DNA from: Telluribacter humicola
GTDB taxonomy: Bacteria > Bacteroidota > Bacteroidia > Cytophagales > Spirosomataceae
Length of the DNA: 64,000 nt
NCBI RefSeq assembly: GCF_017355935.1
Contig: NZ_JAFIQT010000007.1
Span: 62,001-126,000, forward strand
Reading direction: 5' to 3'
Shown piece by piece: positions 52,615-62,227 of the stretch (position 1 is the first letter of the stretch; each line of letters starts with the position of its first letter). Below the pieces are notes generated by a model. That model was not told the DNA's origin. It was given only the letters and a program-made list of their open reading frames with translations, and did no database searches. Made by a program: the position numbers and the translations under genes.

Positions 52615-53712
52615 TTACATCAGCTTTTCCCGAATAATAGTTGTGATCCGCTCGGCGGCCTGACCGTCCCAAAAAGGCGGTACCTGTCCCTGCTTTGCTT
52701 TCCCGTCCAGGATGGCCTGCACGTGCTCTTCTACTGTATCAGGATTGAGGTCACGCAGGAGGTAGTTGGTCCCTATCTCTACCGTAACGGGGCGTTCGGT
52801 GGTGTCACGGAATGTCAGGCAAGGTACCTGCAGGTAAGTCGTCTCTTCCTGTATACCGCCCGAATCGGTAATAATGAGAGCGGCGCTCTCCATCAGGTGC
52901 AGGAACTCGAGGTAGCCCTGCGGCTCCATGAGCTGTACCTGGGAGATAGCTTCCAACTCTTCCTTCAGGCTGTACTTCTCCATATTGCTCAGCGTACGCG
53001 GGTGAATGGGAAACAGCACCGTCTTATGGCGGGCCGTATTCCTGGCTATCTGTACAATGCTCCGCAGGCCCTGCTCATTATCTACATTGGCCGGGCGGTG
53101 CATGGTCATGAGTATATAGGAATCGGGCTCTACTCCTATACTGCTTAGCAGGTCCAGTTGCTGTGATTTCTGCCGGTAATAGACCAGCGAGTCTATCATT
53201 ACATTTCCCACGAAGTGGACCTTCTCATCAGGTACACTTTCGCGCTTCAGGTTATCCAGCCCCGCCTGCTCCGTTACGAACAGGTAATCTGATATACTGT
53301 CGGTCAGGATACGGTTAATTTCTTCGGGCATCCGGCGGTCGCCGCTTCTGAGCCCTGCCTCTACGTGCAGCACGGGTATCCCTTCCTTTACGGCCACCAG
53401 CGCGCAGGCGATGGTGGAGTTTACATCACCTACTACCAGCACAACATCGGGCTTTTCGGAGGCTAGTATGGGCTCAAACTCGAGCATGATCTTGGCAGTC
53501 TGTTGGGTATGGGTCCCTCCACCTATTCCCAGGAAGTAGTGCGGCTGAGGAAGTTCGAGCTGATTGAAAAATACATCCGACATGCGGGCGTCATAATGTT
53601 GCCCGGTATGGATGATTTTAGATTCAATGTCAGGGTACCTGGAAAAAGCGCGGTGCAGGGGAGCCACCTTCATGAAGTTGGGACGGGCTCCTACTATATT
53701 CAGTATTTTCAA
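52615..53712 (-). CDS. wecB: UDP-N-acetylglucosamine 2-epimerase (non-hydrolysing)
   Basis: 365 residues converting UDP-GlcNAc to UDP-ManNAc for surface glycan synthesis. Family motifs are VGARPNFMKVAP near 7, THTGQHYD-type IIHTGQHYDARMSD near 35, HVEAGLRSGDRRMPEEINR near 118-136 and TDSGGIQEE near 284. Length is normal and no signal is present. It lies 43 bp upstream of the methyltransferase-like gene on the same strand. Confidence 0.95.
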   Translation of the reverse strand: MKILNIVGARPNFMKVAPLHRAFSRYPDIESKIIHTGQHYDARMSDVFFNQLELPQPHYFLGIGGGTHTQQTAKIMLEFEPILASEKPDVVLVVGDVNSTIACALVAVKEGIPVLHVEAGLRSGDRRMPEEINRILTDSISDYLFVTEQAGLDNLKRESVPDEKVHFVGNVMIDSLVYYRQKSQQLDLLSSIGVEPDSYILMTMHRPANVDNEQGLRSIVQIARNTARHKTVLFPIHPRTLSNMEKYSLKEELEAISQVQLMEPQGYLEFLHLMESAALIITDSGGIQEETTYLQVPCLTFRDTTERPVTVEIGTNYLLRDLNPDTVEEHVQAILDGKAKQGQVPPFWDGQAAERITTIIREKLM

Positions 53713-54015
53713 GGGTATGGGATAGTTGAGTGGTGATACAAATATAGACGGGTTTAGTAAGGCTACCTGTACTAATACATCAGGTAGTCTTGAAAAAATA
53801 TCGTCTTATCTATAACTATCTTCATAACTATATATCCGGCTATTGTTCCTGATGCTTTATAAAAATCATAGTATCTCGCTCCTCACCTGGCATTTCAGCC
53901 CGTACCAGGAGTATAGTAGTACTGATTTGTTTCTACTTCGCCAGATAATAAAGAATAGAACTACTGCCACTCTTACTTATATATACGATTCTATTGCTAC
54001 TGCACTACTAACTCA
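53713..54015. other. 303-bp divergent gap
   Basis: AT-rich, between wecB and the DUF6807 gene. No small ORF, repeat or clear promoter consensus was recognised. Confidence 0.5.
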
Positions 54016-55212
54016 ATGAAAAACCTGATCTTTTTCCTGCTGTTTGCCACTGTAACTCCTCTTTTTGCCCAGGTCGCTGTACTGGAGATTAATGCGGGCA
54101 ACCATGATCGGTATCAAACGCCGGTCCATCTGCAAGTTAATAAGCCTCTTGCTACAACCAGGGCCTACTACCTGCAGAAGCCCGGCTCGAAGAAAAAGCT
54201 ACCCGCACAGGCCGTAGATGCCCATACGCTTTTTTTTATTTTGGACTCTTTACCAGCGGGCACCAGGGTGACGTACCATCTGGTAGCCGGACAGGCAACT
54301 CCATCCAAAAATTCGCCCCAAATCGAAAAGAAGCCCGAGGGAGTGCAGGTACGAGTTGGTAACAAACCTGTTTTCTTCTACCAGGCTCAGGAGGTACTTC
54401 CCCCCAACACGCCCAGCCATTATAGCCGCAGCGGATTTATTCACCCTCTGTACAGTCCGGCGGGACAGGTGTTGACGGATGATTTCCCGGTAGGGCACAC
54501 ACACCAGCACGCCCTCTTTGCCGCCTGGGTCAATACTACCTTTAAAAACAGCTTTGTAGACTTCTGGAACCAGCACCTAAAGAAAGGAACTATAGAACAC
54601 GTACAGGTACTTGATACGCAGCAGGGACCGGTGGCAGCTCAACTAAAAACCGAACTTCGTTATAAGAGTCTGGAGTTTGGCGAGGTACTCCGGGAAGTAT
54701 GGACGGTCACTGTATACCCCTTTACGGATTACTTCCTTTTTGATATTGAACAACTGCAAACCAATACCTCTGCAGATACCCTGCACATCAATAAATATAC
54801 GTACGGAGGTATGGCTTTTCGGGGGAGCCGGGAGTGGAACCGTACTGACTCTGCTCATTACTCCAACCGCTGGCACATCCTGACCGACCAGAACAAGACC
54901 CTTGCTGATGCCAATCATACCCACGCCCGCTGGGTAGATGCCTCAGGTCAGGTAGACGGCAAAATGACCGGGCTAACTGTTTTCGGATTCCCCTCCAACC
55001 ACCGGTACCCGCAGGCAATCCGGGTACACCCCGACATGCCCTACTGGTGTTACTCTCCTATGGTCGACGGAGCATTCGATATAGCTCCCGGTGCCAGCTA
55101 CCAAAACCGCTACCGATACTATGTACATAATGGATCGCCAGATCCAAAAATCATCAAGCAAATACAGACTGATATTACCGAACCCATTATGGTTAATATT
55201 ATAAATAGGTAA
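54016..55212 (+). CDS. DUF6807 (PmoA-like) secreted protein
   Basis: 398 residues with signal peptide (MKNLIFFLLFATVTPLFAQ). The domain carries SGFIHPLYSPAGQVLTDDFP near 139-158, GHTHQHALFAAW near 160-171 and INKYTYGGMAFRGSREW near 257, the usual DUF6807 blocks with conserved His and Asp. Members are annotated as methane oxygenase PmoA by an old mis-transfer; they sit near sugar and glycan use genes, and some relatives act on carbohydrates. No enzymatic role is assigned. Confidence 0.87.
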   Translation: MKNLIFFLLFATVTPLFAQVAVLEINAGNHDRYQTPVHLQVNKPLATTRAYYLQKPGSKKKLPAQAVDAHTLFFILDSLPAGTRVTYHLVAGQATPSKNSPQIEKKPEGVQVRVGNKPVFFYQAQEVLPPNTPSHYSRSGFIHPLYSPAGQVLTDDFPVGHTHQHALFAAWVNTTFKNSFVDFWNQHLKKGTIEHVQVLDTQQGPVAAQLKTELRYKSLEFGEVLREVWTVTVYPFTDYFLFDIEQLQTNTSADTLHINKYTYGGMAFRGSREWNRTDSAHYSNRWHILTDQNKTLADANHTHARWVDASGQVDGKMTGLTVFGFPSNHRYPQAIRVHPDMPYWCYSPMVDGAFDIAPGASYQNRYRYYVHNGSPDPKIIKQIQTDITEPIMVNIINR

Positions 55213-55498
55213 TACCTGTATGTACCGCACCTTACCCCAAAGTACTATCCATAGAAGTGGAAGAGTAGACTGCTAGTCTGTTATTTTTTTGATATATATA
55301 CGTTGCATTAAGTAACCAATATTCCACTAAAAATTGTATTAAATCGATAGAATTTATCTGAAAGAAGCTACCATACAACCGTTAAATAAAATTTTTTATA
55401 TAAAAGTTGTTAATTCCATCAAACCCCTACTTTTGAAGTTATTACTGTATGCTAACATACTCATTAACTTACTATACCATTCCAAAAGTACTGACTCT

Positions 55499-55963
55499 AT
55501 GGCCATTGGCGTCCCACCCCGATATACCGAAAAAATACAACTTAGTACTATGCCAGGTGAGTACTTTCTGGCGCTGGCGCTGGAAGCAGTAAAAAAGCTG
55601 GACTGGCTTATTGGTTACAAAAGTGAAACCGGCTTTATGGCATTTACAACTACGTCAATGGAGTCATGGAGTGAGGAAATAAAAGTCATAGCCGAGGGAC
55701 AAACCATACGATTGACCAGTGAATGCACGGGTGGACAGCTGATAGATTGGGGAAAAAACAGGAGGAATATTGAACGTTTGCTGCAGAAGATCGAGGAGCT
55801 AAAAACAGGGCTTCTTCCGGAAAAGATCGCTTCTCTCTATGAAGATCTCAAACCCAACCTCATACCGGCGAATGAATGTGTCCTTTCCATCCCTGCTCCT
55901 ACTCTGTATGATAAAGTAGTAAATTCACTTTTCACTTCTCCATCAAGGCAGGTTGCATTCTGA
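55499..55963 (+). CDS. Hypothetical cytosolic protein, domain also seen in rhomboid fusions
   Basis: 154 residues from ATG 55499 (MAIGVPPRYTEKIQLSTMPG); the frame extends upstream to 55433 but those residues look non-native. It contains ALEAVKKLDWLIGYKSETGF, then TSMESWSEEIKV and SECTGGQLIDWGKNRRNIE, a pattern I associate with the N-terminal cytosolic part of Bacteroidota rhomboid-family proteins. Here it is free-standing with no membrane helix. The recall of that family is from memory and moderately sure. Confidence 0.62.
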   Translation: MAIGVPPRYTEKIQLSTMPGEYFLALALEAVKKLDWLIGYKSETGFMAFTTTSMESWSEEIKVIAEGQTIRLTSECTGGQLIDWGKNRRNIERLLQKIEELKTGLLPEKIASLYEDLKPNLIPANECVLSIPAPTLYDKVVNSLFTSPSRQVAF

Positions 55964-56198
55964 AGGTCTTACAGAAAGCACTTCTACTCGACCTGATTGG
56001 CAGGCAGCTATAAGTAGAAGTATACCCATCTTCCACATCTGGCTCTCCGGGAAGTAACAAACACCCCTACCAGATGATGTACATCCATAGCCTGACCCGC
56101 TGGTATATGGTACTTACTCAACATTCCTCTTCGCGATTAGGCTAGCTTGCAGTTTTTAGTTTACTTCGTTCTCATATTAATAATGAGCACGAGTTTCA

Positions 56199-57722
56199 AT
56201 GGGGATTATCATCCGGCAGGGGTTTAAGAGTTCGATTGTCACCTACATAGGCGTGCTGATTGGTATGTTTAACATGCTGATCCTGTACAACCGCTTCCTG
56301 AGTCAGGAACAGTTAGGCTTGTACGCCTCCACCCTACTCACATTCCCTATTATATACATGTCATTGTCGTTACTGGGGGTACCTTCGGTAGCGGTGCGCT
56401 TTCACAGCCAGTTTCAGGACGAAGGAGCACGTCGACAGCTTTTTACCTTCCTGCTCGTCACCCCACTGGTGGGGCTAACCGCTTTTGTGCTGCTGTACCT
56501 GCTCTTTAAGCCCCTGTACCTGGATTTTTATATGGATCACTCTCCTCTGCTGGTCCGCTACTACTATGTTTTTATTCCCCTGACGGTAGGCATGGTGTAC
56601 CTGTCGGTGCTGGAGGCTTACTCCCGAATCAGTCTGCGTATAGCCGTTCCCTCGCTTATACGGGAGGTAGGTCTCAGGCTTTTTAACAGTGTCATAGTAC
56701 TCCTGTTTGGATACCACTTTATCACCTTTGATCAGATGGTATCCATGACCATAGTGAGCTATGCGCTGGCCATCCTGTTTATGCTGTATTACATCCACCG
56801 GCAGGGACGGCTGTATACCCGCCTTGACTTCGGCTTTGTGCGTCATCCGGCCTTCAGGGAAATGTACCGCTATGGTCTGTGGGTACTTATGGGTGGAGCC
56901 AGCGCCGCTCTGTTGCCTCATATCGAAAAGGTACTCCTGCCGGGATTTGAGGGAGGATTGGGCAACACCGCCATCTTTGATATTGCTTCGCGCATTGCCC
57001 TGGTTATTGCCATTCCGAGGAATAGTATAGTCATGATCAGTGCACCTATCATATCCGAGGCTTATCAGCGCAATGACATCCAGCATATCGATACTATTTA
57101 TAAGAAATCCTCACTGAACCTGTTCATCATCGGGTCATTCCTGTTGCTGGGCATCTGGGGGAATATTGACTCTATCTTTACCCTTATTCCTAAGTCTGAA
57201 ATCTACGCGCAGGGTAAGTGGGTGGTACTACTGATCGGACTCGGCCGCGTGGTGGATATGATGACGGGCCTTAACTCTGAGATCCTGGTTAACTCAAAGT
57301 ACTACCGCTACGATATCTTTTTCATGATCCTGTTTACGGGGCTGCTCCTGGTAAGCAACCTGTTCCTGATCCCCCGCTACGGCTATAATGGAGCGGCGGC
57401 AGCAGCCTTTCTGTCTGTCCTGATTTATAATATCCTGAAGCTGCTGTTTATCCGGCAGAAAATGCACATTCAGCCTTTTACCGTAGGTACTCTAAAAGTA
57501 GTCGTGCTAATACTGGTTACCTACCTGGTACTACAGCTGATACCGGCTCCGGCTACCCGTGAGTTGATTCCTATCCTGCTGGACATGGCCCTACGCTCGG
57601 TACTTATTACTGTCCTGTTCGGAGGGGGTATCATCTTCTGGAATGTGTCAGAAGATATAAGTGCGGCGTTTAGAAAAGTGAAAGAAATAGCCCTTAATAC
57701 CCTATACAAGAGCCGGTCATGA
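56199..57722 (+). CDS. Wzx-type polysaccharide flippase
   Basis: 507 residues with about 14 transmembrane helices, starting MGIIIRQGFKSSIVTYIGVLIG, the usual first helix of polysaccharide-transport MATE/MOP proteins. Charged loops such as DQMVSMTIVSYALAILFML and a final pair of helices are present. It would flip lipid-linked repeat units across the inner membrane. It overlaps the next gene by 4 bp (ATGA), so it opens a five-gene glycan operon. Confidence 0.9.
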   Translation: MGIIIRQGFKSSIVTYIGVLIGMFNMLILYNRFLSQEQLGLYASTLLTFPIIYMSLSLLGVPSVAVRFHSQFQDEGARRQLFTFLLVTPLVGLTAFVLLYLLFKPLYLDFYMDHSPLLVRYYYVFIPLTVGMVYLSVLEAYSRISLRIAVPSLIREVGLRLFNSVIVLLFGYHFITFDQMVSMTIVSYALAILFMLYYIHRQGRLYTRLDFGFVRHPAFREMYRYGLWVLMGGASAALLPHIEKVLLPGFEGGLGNTAIFDIASRIALVIAIPRNSIVMISAPIISEAYQRNDIQHIDTIYKKSSLNLFIIGSFLLLGIWGNIDSIFTLIPKSEIYAQGKWVVLLIGLGRVVDMMTGLNSEILVNSKYYRYDIFFMILFTGLLLVSNLFLIPRYGYNGAAAAAFLSVLIYNILKLLFIRQKMHIQPFTVGTLKVVVLILVTYLVLQLIPAPATRELIPILLDMALRSVLITVLFGGGIIFWNVSEDISAAFRKVKEIALNTLYKSRS

Positions 57723-58630
57723 CCACTATTACTGACATAGCCCCCGTGGTAGTGTTTTGCTTTAACCGCCCATGGCACCTGCAGCAGACCATACAGGCCT
57801 TGCAGCAGAATCCGCTGGCCCGGCACAGCCGCCTGATTGTATTCTCGGACGGCGCACGTAAGGAGGAAGACCAGCTACCTGTACGGGAAGTCCGATCCTA
57901 CCTGGCTACTATCCATGGCTTCAAAGAGGTGGAAATAGTACTTTCTGAAATTAATCGTGGCTTGGCCACTTCGGTTATCGAAGGAGTTAGTCAGGTGCTG
58001 GATCAGTACGAGCGGGTGATTGTACTGGAAGATGACATGGTATGTACTTCCGATTTCCTGGAGTACATGAATGAGGCGCTCCGTACCTACCGCAACAGGC
58101 CCCATATCTTTTCTATTACAGGTTACGCACCACCCGCGCCGCTTCCGGCTGATTACCCGCACGAATTGTACCTGGCCCCCCGCGCCAGCTCCTGGGGCTG
58201 GGGTACCTGGCGCGACCGCTGGCAGCAGGCCGACTGGCAGGTACGTGACTTTGAGAATCTCTTAAAGAATAAAGACCTGCGCCAGCGCCTCACGGCGGGT
58301 GGTGAAGACCTATGGCCAATGCTGGTGAAGCAGCAACGCGGTGTAATCAGCTCCTGGGCGGTACGCTGGACGTGGAGCCAGAGCCGGCAGGGTGCGTATG
58401 GCCTCTATCCCATACGATCTAAGATCCGAAACATAGGGACCGACGGTAGTGGCACGAACTTTACCTTTGCTACCGAGGAGTACGGCAGCGAGCTGGAAGA
58501 AAGGCAACTTACTATGCCCCCCGACCTGCAACCTGACACACAGGTCATACAGGCCTTTGGCAACTACTATCGGCAGCCTTTTCGCCTCAAGATCAAAAAC
58601 TGGCTGAAATACGGAATTCGGCCCCTCTGA
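57719..58630 (+). CDS. Glycosyltransferase, GT-A fold (GT2/GNT-I-like)
   Basis: 303 residues. It starts PVVVFCFNRPWHLQQTIQAL, typical of GT-A enzymes related to GNT-I, with the metal/nucleotide motif VIVLEDDMVCTSDFLEYMN (EDD acting as DxD) near 97-115. GWGTWRDRWQQADW near 157-170 is the acceptor-side motif often seen in this group. No membrane helix. It is coupled to the flippase by overlap and probably acts on the same repeat unit. Confidence 0.87.
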   Translation: MTTITDIAPVVVFCFNRPWHLQQTIQALQQNPLARHSRLIVFSDGARKEEDQLPVREVRSYLATIHGFKEVEIVLSEINRGLATSVIEGVSQVLDQYERVIVLEDDMVCTSDFLEYMNEALRTYRNRPHIFSITGYAPPAPLPADYPHELYLAPRASSWGWGTWRDRWQQADWQVRDFENLLKNKDLRQRLTAGGEDLWPMLVKQQRGVISSWAVRWTWSQSRQGAYGLYPIRSKIRNIGTDGSGTNFTFATEEYGSELEERQLTMPPDLQPDTQVIQAFGNYYRQPFRLKIKNWLKYGIRPL

Positions 58631-58698
58631 TAGCAGTTGACTCCCTTACCGCTACCGTCTCCCGCAGAAAAGTTGTAGTTTCGTAAAAAATTCATGCG

Positions 58699-59448
58699 AT
58701 GGATTCCAATCAACTAACTGATAAACAGTTTTGGCTCAACTACTGGGAAAGCAAGCAAAACCTGGCTTTTCCGGTTAGCCAGAGCTACCCCTTTATTTCG
58801 CACATCAACTCACTCCTACTCAAATACAACACCCGTTCGTTTCTGGAGATTGGTGGCTTCCCGGGCTACTATTCCGTATGGGTTAAAAAGAACCATAAGA
58901 TCCAGAGTACCCTGCTCGACTTCGTAATTCATGAACGAATCCTGCATCAGCTCGAACAGGTAAATGGGTTACCCCTAGGCTCCGTAGATACCATTGAGGC
59001 GGATCTTTTTGCCTATACACCTACGCAGAAGTTTGATCTGGTCGTTTCTAACGGGCTCATTGAGCATTTCAACGATACGGCTGATATCATCCAGAAGCAC
59101 GTGCAGTTTCTGCCCGCCAACGGTACCCTGTTTATAACCTTACCCAATTTTAGAGGGTTGAACGGCTGGTTCCAGCGCACCTTTGATCCGGAGAACTACG
59201 CCAAGCACAACATTGACTGCATGGATCTGGATTTTCTGCGGAATGTATGTCTCTCGCTGGGGCTACATGATATTGATGTGCAGTACAATGGTCGCTTTAT
59301 GATTTGGCTGGAAAATGAAGCCAGTCAGCCGGCCTGGGTAAAGCTATTCATGAAGGCACTCTGGTTTCCCCTGAAGGTACTTTTCAAGCTAGTACCCATC
59401 GAAACCCGGCTGTTTTCGCCCTATATCATCCTGACGGCCCGCGTATGA
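58699..59448 (+). CDS. SAM-dependent methyltransferase of the glycan operon
   Basis: 249 residues. SAM-binding motif I is SFLEIGGFPGYYSVWVKKN near 46-64, followed by the post-II segment FDLVVSNGLIEHFNDTADII near 113-132 with the typical E/N-H-F pattern, and LPANGTLFITLPNF near 143. A hydrophobic C-terminal part (WVKLFMKALWFPLKVLFKLV) may contact membrane. It would methylate a sugar residue. Its stop overlaps the next start by 4 bp. Confidence 0.85.
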   Translation: MDSNQLTDKQFWLNYWESKQNLAFPVSQSYPFISHINSLLLKYNTRSFLEIGGFPGYYSVWVKKNHKIQSTLLDFVIHERILHQLEQVNGLPLGSVDTIEADLFAYTPTQKFDLVVSNGLIEHFNDTADIIQKHVQFLPANGTLFITLPNFRGLNGWFQRTFDPENYAKHNIDCMDLDFLRNVCLSLGLHDIDVQYNGRFMIWLENEASQPAWVKLFMKALWFPLKVLFKLVPIETRLFSPYIILTARV

Positions 59449-60707
59449 AAGTAGTGTACCTGAATACCAGCGACACCGGAGGAGGCGCGGCCATAGCAGG
59501 GCGCCGTATCCTGAAAGCCCTCGAGCAGTACCACGGCGTGGAGGGCCATATGCTGGTGCAGGAGAAGAATTCCAACGAAGACTACATCACCTCCATCGCC
59601 CAGACCTCATGGCAGAAGCGGCTGGCCTGGGGGCGCTTCGTGGCGGAACGTCTGTTGTTTCTGCCCCATGAGCGCTCCAAAGAAGTACGTTTTCTGTTCA
59701 ACTTGGGACAGGTAGGTACTGATGTCAGCGAGCATCCGCTGGTACAGCAGGCCGACCTCATCCACCTGCACTGGGTCAATTTTGGTTTTCAATCAACCAG
59801 TACCCTAAAGAAGCTTTTTGCCCTGAAGAAGCCCGTCGTCTGGACCTTTCATGATATGTGGGCGTTTACAGGCGGGTGCCACCACAGCGGCGACCACGAG
59901 GGCTACCAGCAGGAATGCGGGTACTGCAAGTTTCTGAGAAATCCCAGCCCTAATGATATCTCTCACCGCCGCTGGCTGGCCAAGAAAGATGCCTACGCGG
60001 GTACTCCATTCGTAGCTGTCACCTGCAGCCGCTGGCTGGAAGGCCGCGCCCGGAAGAGCAGCCTGCTGCAGGGCTTCCGGACCCAAACCATCAACAATCC
60101 CATTGATACCGAACTATTTGCCCCCATACCCAAAGAACAAGCCCGTCAACAACTAGGCTTGCCTACTAATAAAGAACTGGTACTCTTTGCCGCCATGCGG
60201 GTCAACGCTATCGGAAAGGGCTTTCCCTACTTTGAAGAAGCCCTCCAAATCCTGCTCGAGCGTCACCCCGAATTACACGACAAGGTAGAGCTGCTGGTAT
60301 TTGGACAGGCCGACCAGGAGATGGTCAATAAGCTCCCCCTGCGGGCGCACCAACTGGGGCACCTGTCGGACCCGATGAAGATTGCCCTGGCCTACAACGC
60401 GGCCTCAATGTTTGTAACACCTTCGCTGGAAGAAAACCTTCCCAATACGATCATGGAGTCATTTGCCTGTGGTACCCCGGTAGTGGGTTTTGAGGTGGGT
60501 GGTATACCAGAGATGATCGACCATCAGCGCAATGGCTACCTGGCCATTTACCGTTCTGCCAAATCTATTGCGGAGGGTATCCAATGGGTACTTGATCATA
60601 ATCAGGAAGGGGTACTATCAGCCAATGCCCGGCAGAAGGTACTAAGTACCTACGCGGAGAAGGTCATAGCAGCGCAGTATTACCAACTTTACCAGTCACT
60701 CCTGTAA
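59445..60707 (+). CDS. Glycosyltransferase family 4 (GT-B)
   Basis: 420 residues. N-terminal GT4 start VVYLNTSDTGGGAAIAGRRI and a Cys/His segment (GCHHSGDHEGYQQECGYC near 145-162) seen in WcaC/WcaL-like transferases. The C-terminal nucleotide-sugar domain has PSLEENLPNTIMESFACG and GIPEMIDHQRNG, with the E-x7-E motif. It is coupled by overlap to the methyltransferase and is 3 bp from the next transferase. Confidence 0.92.
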   Translation: MKVVYLNTSDTGGGAAIAGRRILKALEQYHGVEGHMLVQEKNSNEDYITSIAQTSWQKRLAWGRFVAERLLFLPHERSKEVRFLFNLGQVGTDVSEHPLVQQADLIHLHWVNFGFQSTSTLKKLFALKKPVVWTFHDMWAFTGGCHHSGDHEGYQQECGYCKFLRNPSPNDISHRRWLAKKDAYAGTPFVAVTCSRWLEGRARKSSLLQGFRTQTINNPIDTELFAPIPKEQARQQLGLPTNKELVLFAAMRVNAIGKGFPYFEEALQILLERHPELHDKVELLVFGQADQEMVNKLPLRAHQLGHLSDPMKIALAYNAASMFVTPSLEENLPNTIMESFACGTPVVGFEVGGIPEMIDHQRNGYLAIYRSAKSIAEGIQWVLDHNQEGVLSANARQKVLSTYAEKVIAAQYYQLYQSLL

Positions 60708-60710
60708 GCT

Positions 60711-61490
60711 ATGCCGCTGCTCACCATTATTACCATTACCTACAACGCGGAGAAGTTTCTGGAGCGAACGCTACGGAGTGTCCAAAAAGCGCTGAAACAG
60801 GTACCTGATCCAACTCAGGTGGAGTACTGGCTGGTGGATGGAGCCTCCAAAGATGCTACACTATCTATAGCCCATACCTATCAGCAGGAACTCTCACTCC
60901 AGATCATATCTGAGCCTGACAAAGGCTTGTACGACGCTATGAACAAAGGCCTGCACCTGGCAACGGGTCAGTACCTATGGTTTCTGAATGCGGGGGATGA
61001 GGTACACGACGAGGAGGTACTCCAGAAGTTGCTGATGGCAATGGAGAGCAGTGCTGATATCTACTATAGCGACGCCCTATTTGTACGGTACGATGGCAGC
61101 CCCGTCGGGCTTCGTAGCGAGGTAACGCCCCATACTCTTCCTACCAACCTCAGCTGGCAGCACATGGCTTTGGGCATGAAGGTATCTCATCAGGCATTTA
61201 TTGCCAAGAAAGAAATAGCGCCAACCTACGATATTACCAACCTCAGCGCTGATGTTGAGTGGGAAATTGTGTGTCTGAAAAGGGCGAAAGCCATTAAGTA
61301 CCTCCCCTTTGTACTTTGTAAGTACCTGACGGGCGGCCTGTCGGTACAGCGTCACCGCCAGTCCCTGCTGGACCGCTTCACGGTACTTCGCCGGCACTTT
61401 GGTCTGCTGCCTACCCTCTGGAACCACGCCCGCATCACCTGGCGGGGGTTTGTATTCTCCCGCCGACGCAGCAAGTACTGGTCTCCCTAG
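60711..61490 (+). CDS. Glycosyltransferase family 2
   Basis: 259 residues. It starts PLLTIITITYNAEKFLERTL, the GT2 N-terminus, with VDGASKDAT near 43-51 and EPDKGLYDAMNKGLHLATG near 67-85, then FLNAGDEVH as the DxD-equivalent near 90. Strongly like WcaE-type transferases. It is the last gene of the operon and overlaps the convergent redoxin gene by 4 bp. Confidence 0.93.
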   Translation: MPLLTIITITYNAEKFLERTLRSVQKALKQVPDPTQVEYWLVDGASKDATLSIAHTYQQELSLQIISEPDKGLYDAMNKGLHLATGQYLWFLNAGDEVHDEEVLQKLLMAMESSADIYYSDALFVRYDGSPVGLRSEVTPHTLPTNLSWQHMALGMKVSHQAFIAKKEIAPTYDITNLSADVEWEIVCLKRAKAIKYLPFVLCKYLTGGLSVQRHRQSLLDRFTVLRRHFGLLPTLWNHARITWRGFVFSRRRSKYWSP

Positions 61491-62074
61491 CGATTGATCA
61501 TACAGCCAACGGCTTGCGTGCGCGCCATCAGGACAGGCTGTCCGTTTAGTGCCGCATCCAGAGCATCTTTGAGGTAGTGCTCTGTGGGAGCGGTCCGGTT
61601 TCGCCCCAGGGCGTAGTACCAGTTGTCGATAGCCCCCCGGTACAGTACCCGTCCCTGAGCATCTGTTACAATAGCCTCGGGCGTGACGGTAGCATCCAGC
61701 CGGTCAGAGATCTGATAATCTTTATCCTTTTCACCGGTAAAGGGAATTTGGTACTTTGTATGGAATCGACGTATATCCTTCTTCCTGATCGTGTAGGAGG
61801 GGTAAATAGCCCGGAACTGCACCGGCTCATTTTTGTACTCCTCAACCAGGCTACGGAGCCGTAAAGTATACGCCTGCGAAATTGGACATTCCGGGTCCAT
61901 AAAAAACCAGACCGTTAAATTATACTCTTGGTTTATGGCAACATTTACATCTCTGTCTTGATTGATATAAAGGTATTTTGATATATTAGCAGCTACTTTT
62001 CCAGCATTGTATCCACTCCCCGCTACCGAAGGTATTAAATGTAATAATACCAATAGGATATTAAAATAAATCAT
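61487..62074 (-). CDS. Secreted redoxin-like protein
   Basis: 195 residues with an N-terminal export signal (MIYFNILLVLLHLIPSVAG). The thioredoxin/AhpC-type fold is shown by LTVWFFMDPECPISQAY, with candidate active Cys63 in the EC-P-x-S motif, VQFRAIYPS and ATVTPEAIVTDAQGRVLYRG, which contains the cis-Pro near residue 131. A second Cys191 in AVGCMINR at the very end could pair with Cys63. Similar domains act in redox or metal reactions in the periplasm. Confidence 0.8.
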   Translation of the reverse strand: MIYFNILLVLLHLIPSVAGSGYNAGKVAANISKYLYINQDRDVNVAINQEYNLTVWFFMDPECPISQAYTLRLRSLVEEYKNEPVQFRAIYPSYTIRKKDIRRFHTKYQIPFTGEKDKDYQISDRLDATVTPEAIVTDAQGRVLYRGAIDNWYYALGRNRTAPTEHYLKDALDAALNGQPVLMARTQAVGCMINR

Positions 62075-62135
62075 TGTTCTGCACTATTTTTTATTCATAC
62101 GACTAGGTGGTATTTCCATTCTAGCCTCTAAATAA

Positions 62136-62143
62136 TATATTTG
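62136..62143 (+). promoter_or_regulatory. Candidate -7 box of the SusC-like gene
   Basis: TATATTTG matches TAnnTTTG, 84 bp before the ATG, which leaves a leader of about 80 nt. No -33 TTG at the usual distance. Confidence 0.45.
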
Positions 62144-62227
62144 TTATCTTAATTATTGAATATATAACTATTTTTTAATCAAATACCCATTTCTATCTAA
62201 ACTTTTCATCACAATTAAACCTATTTT

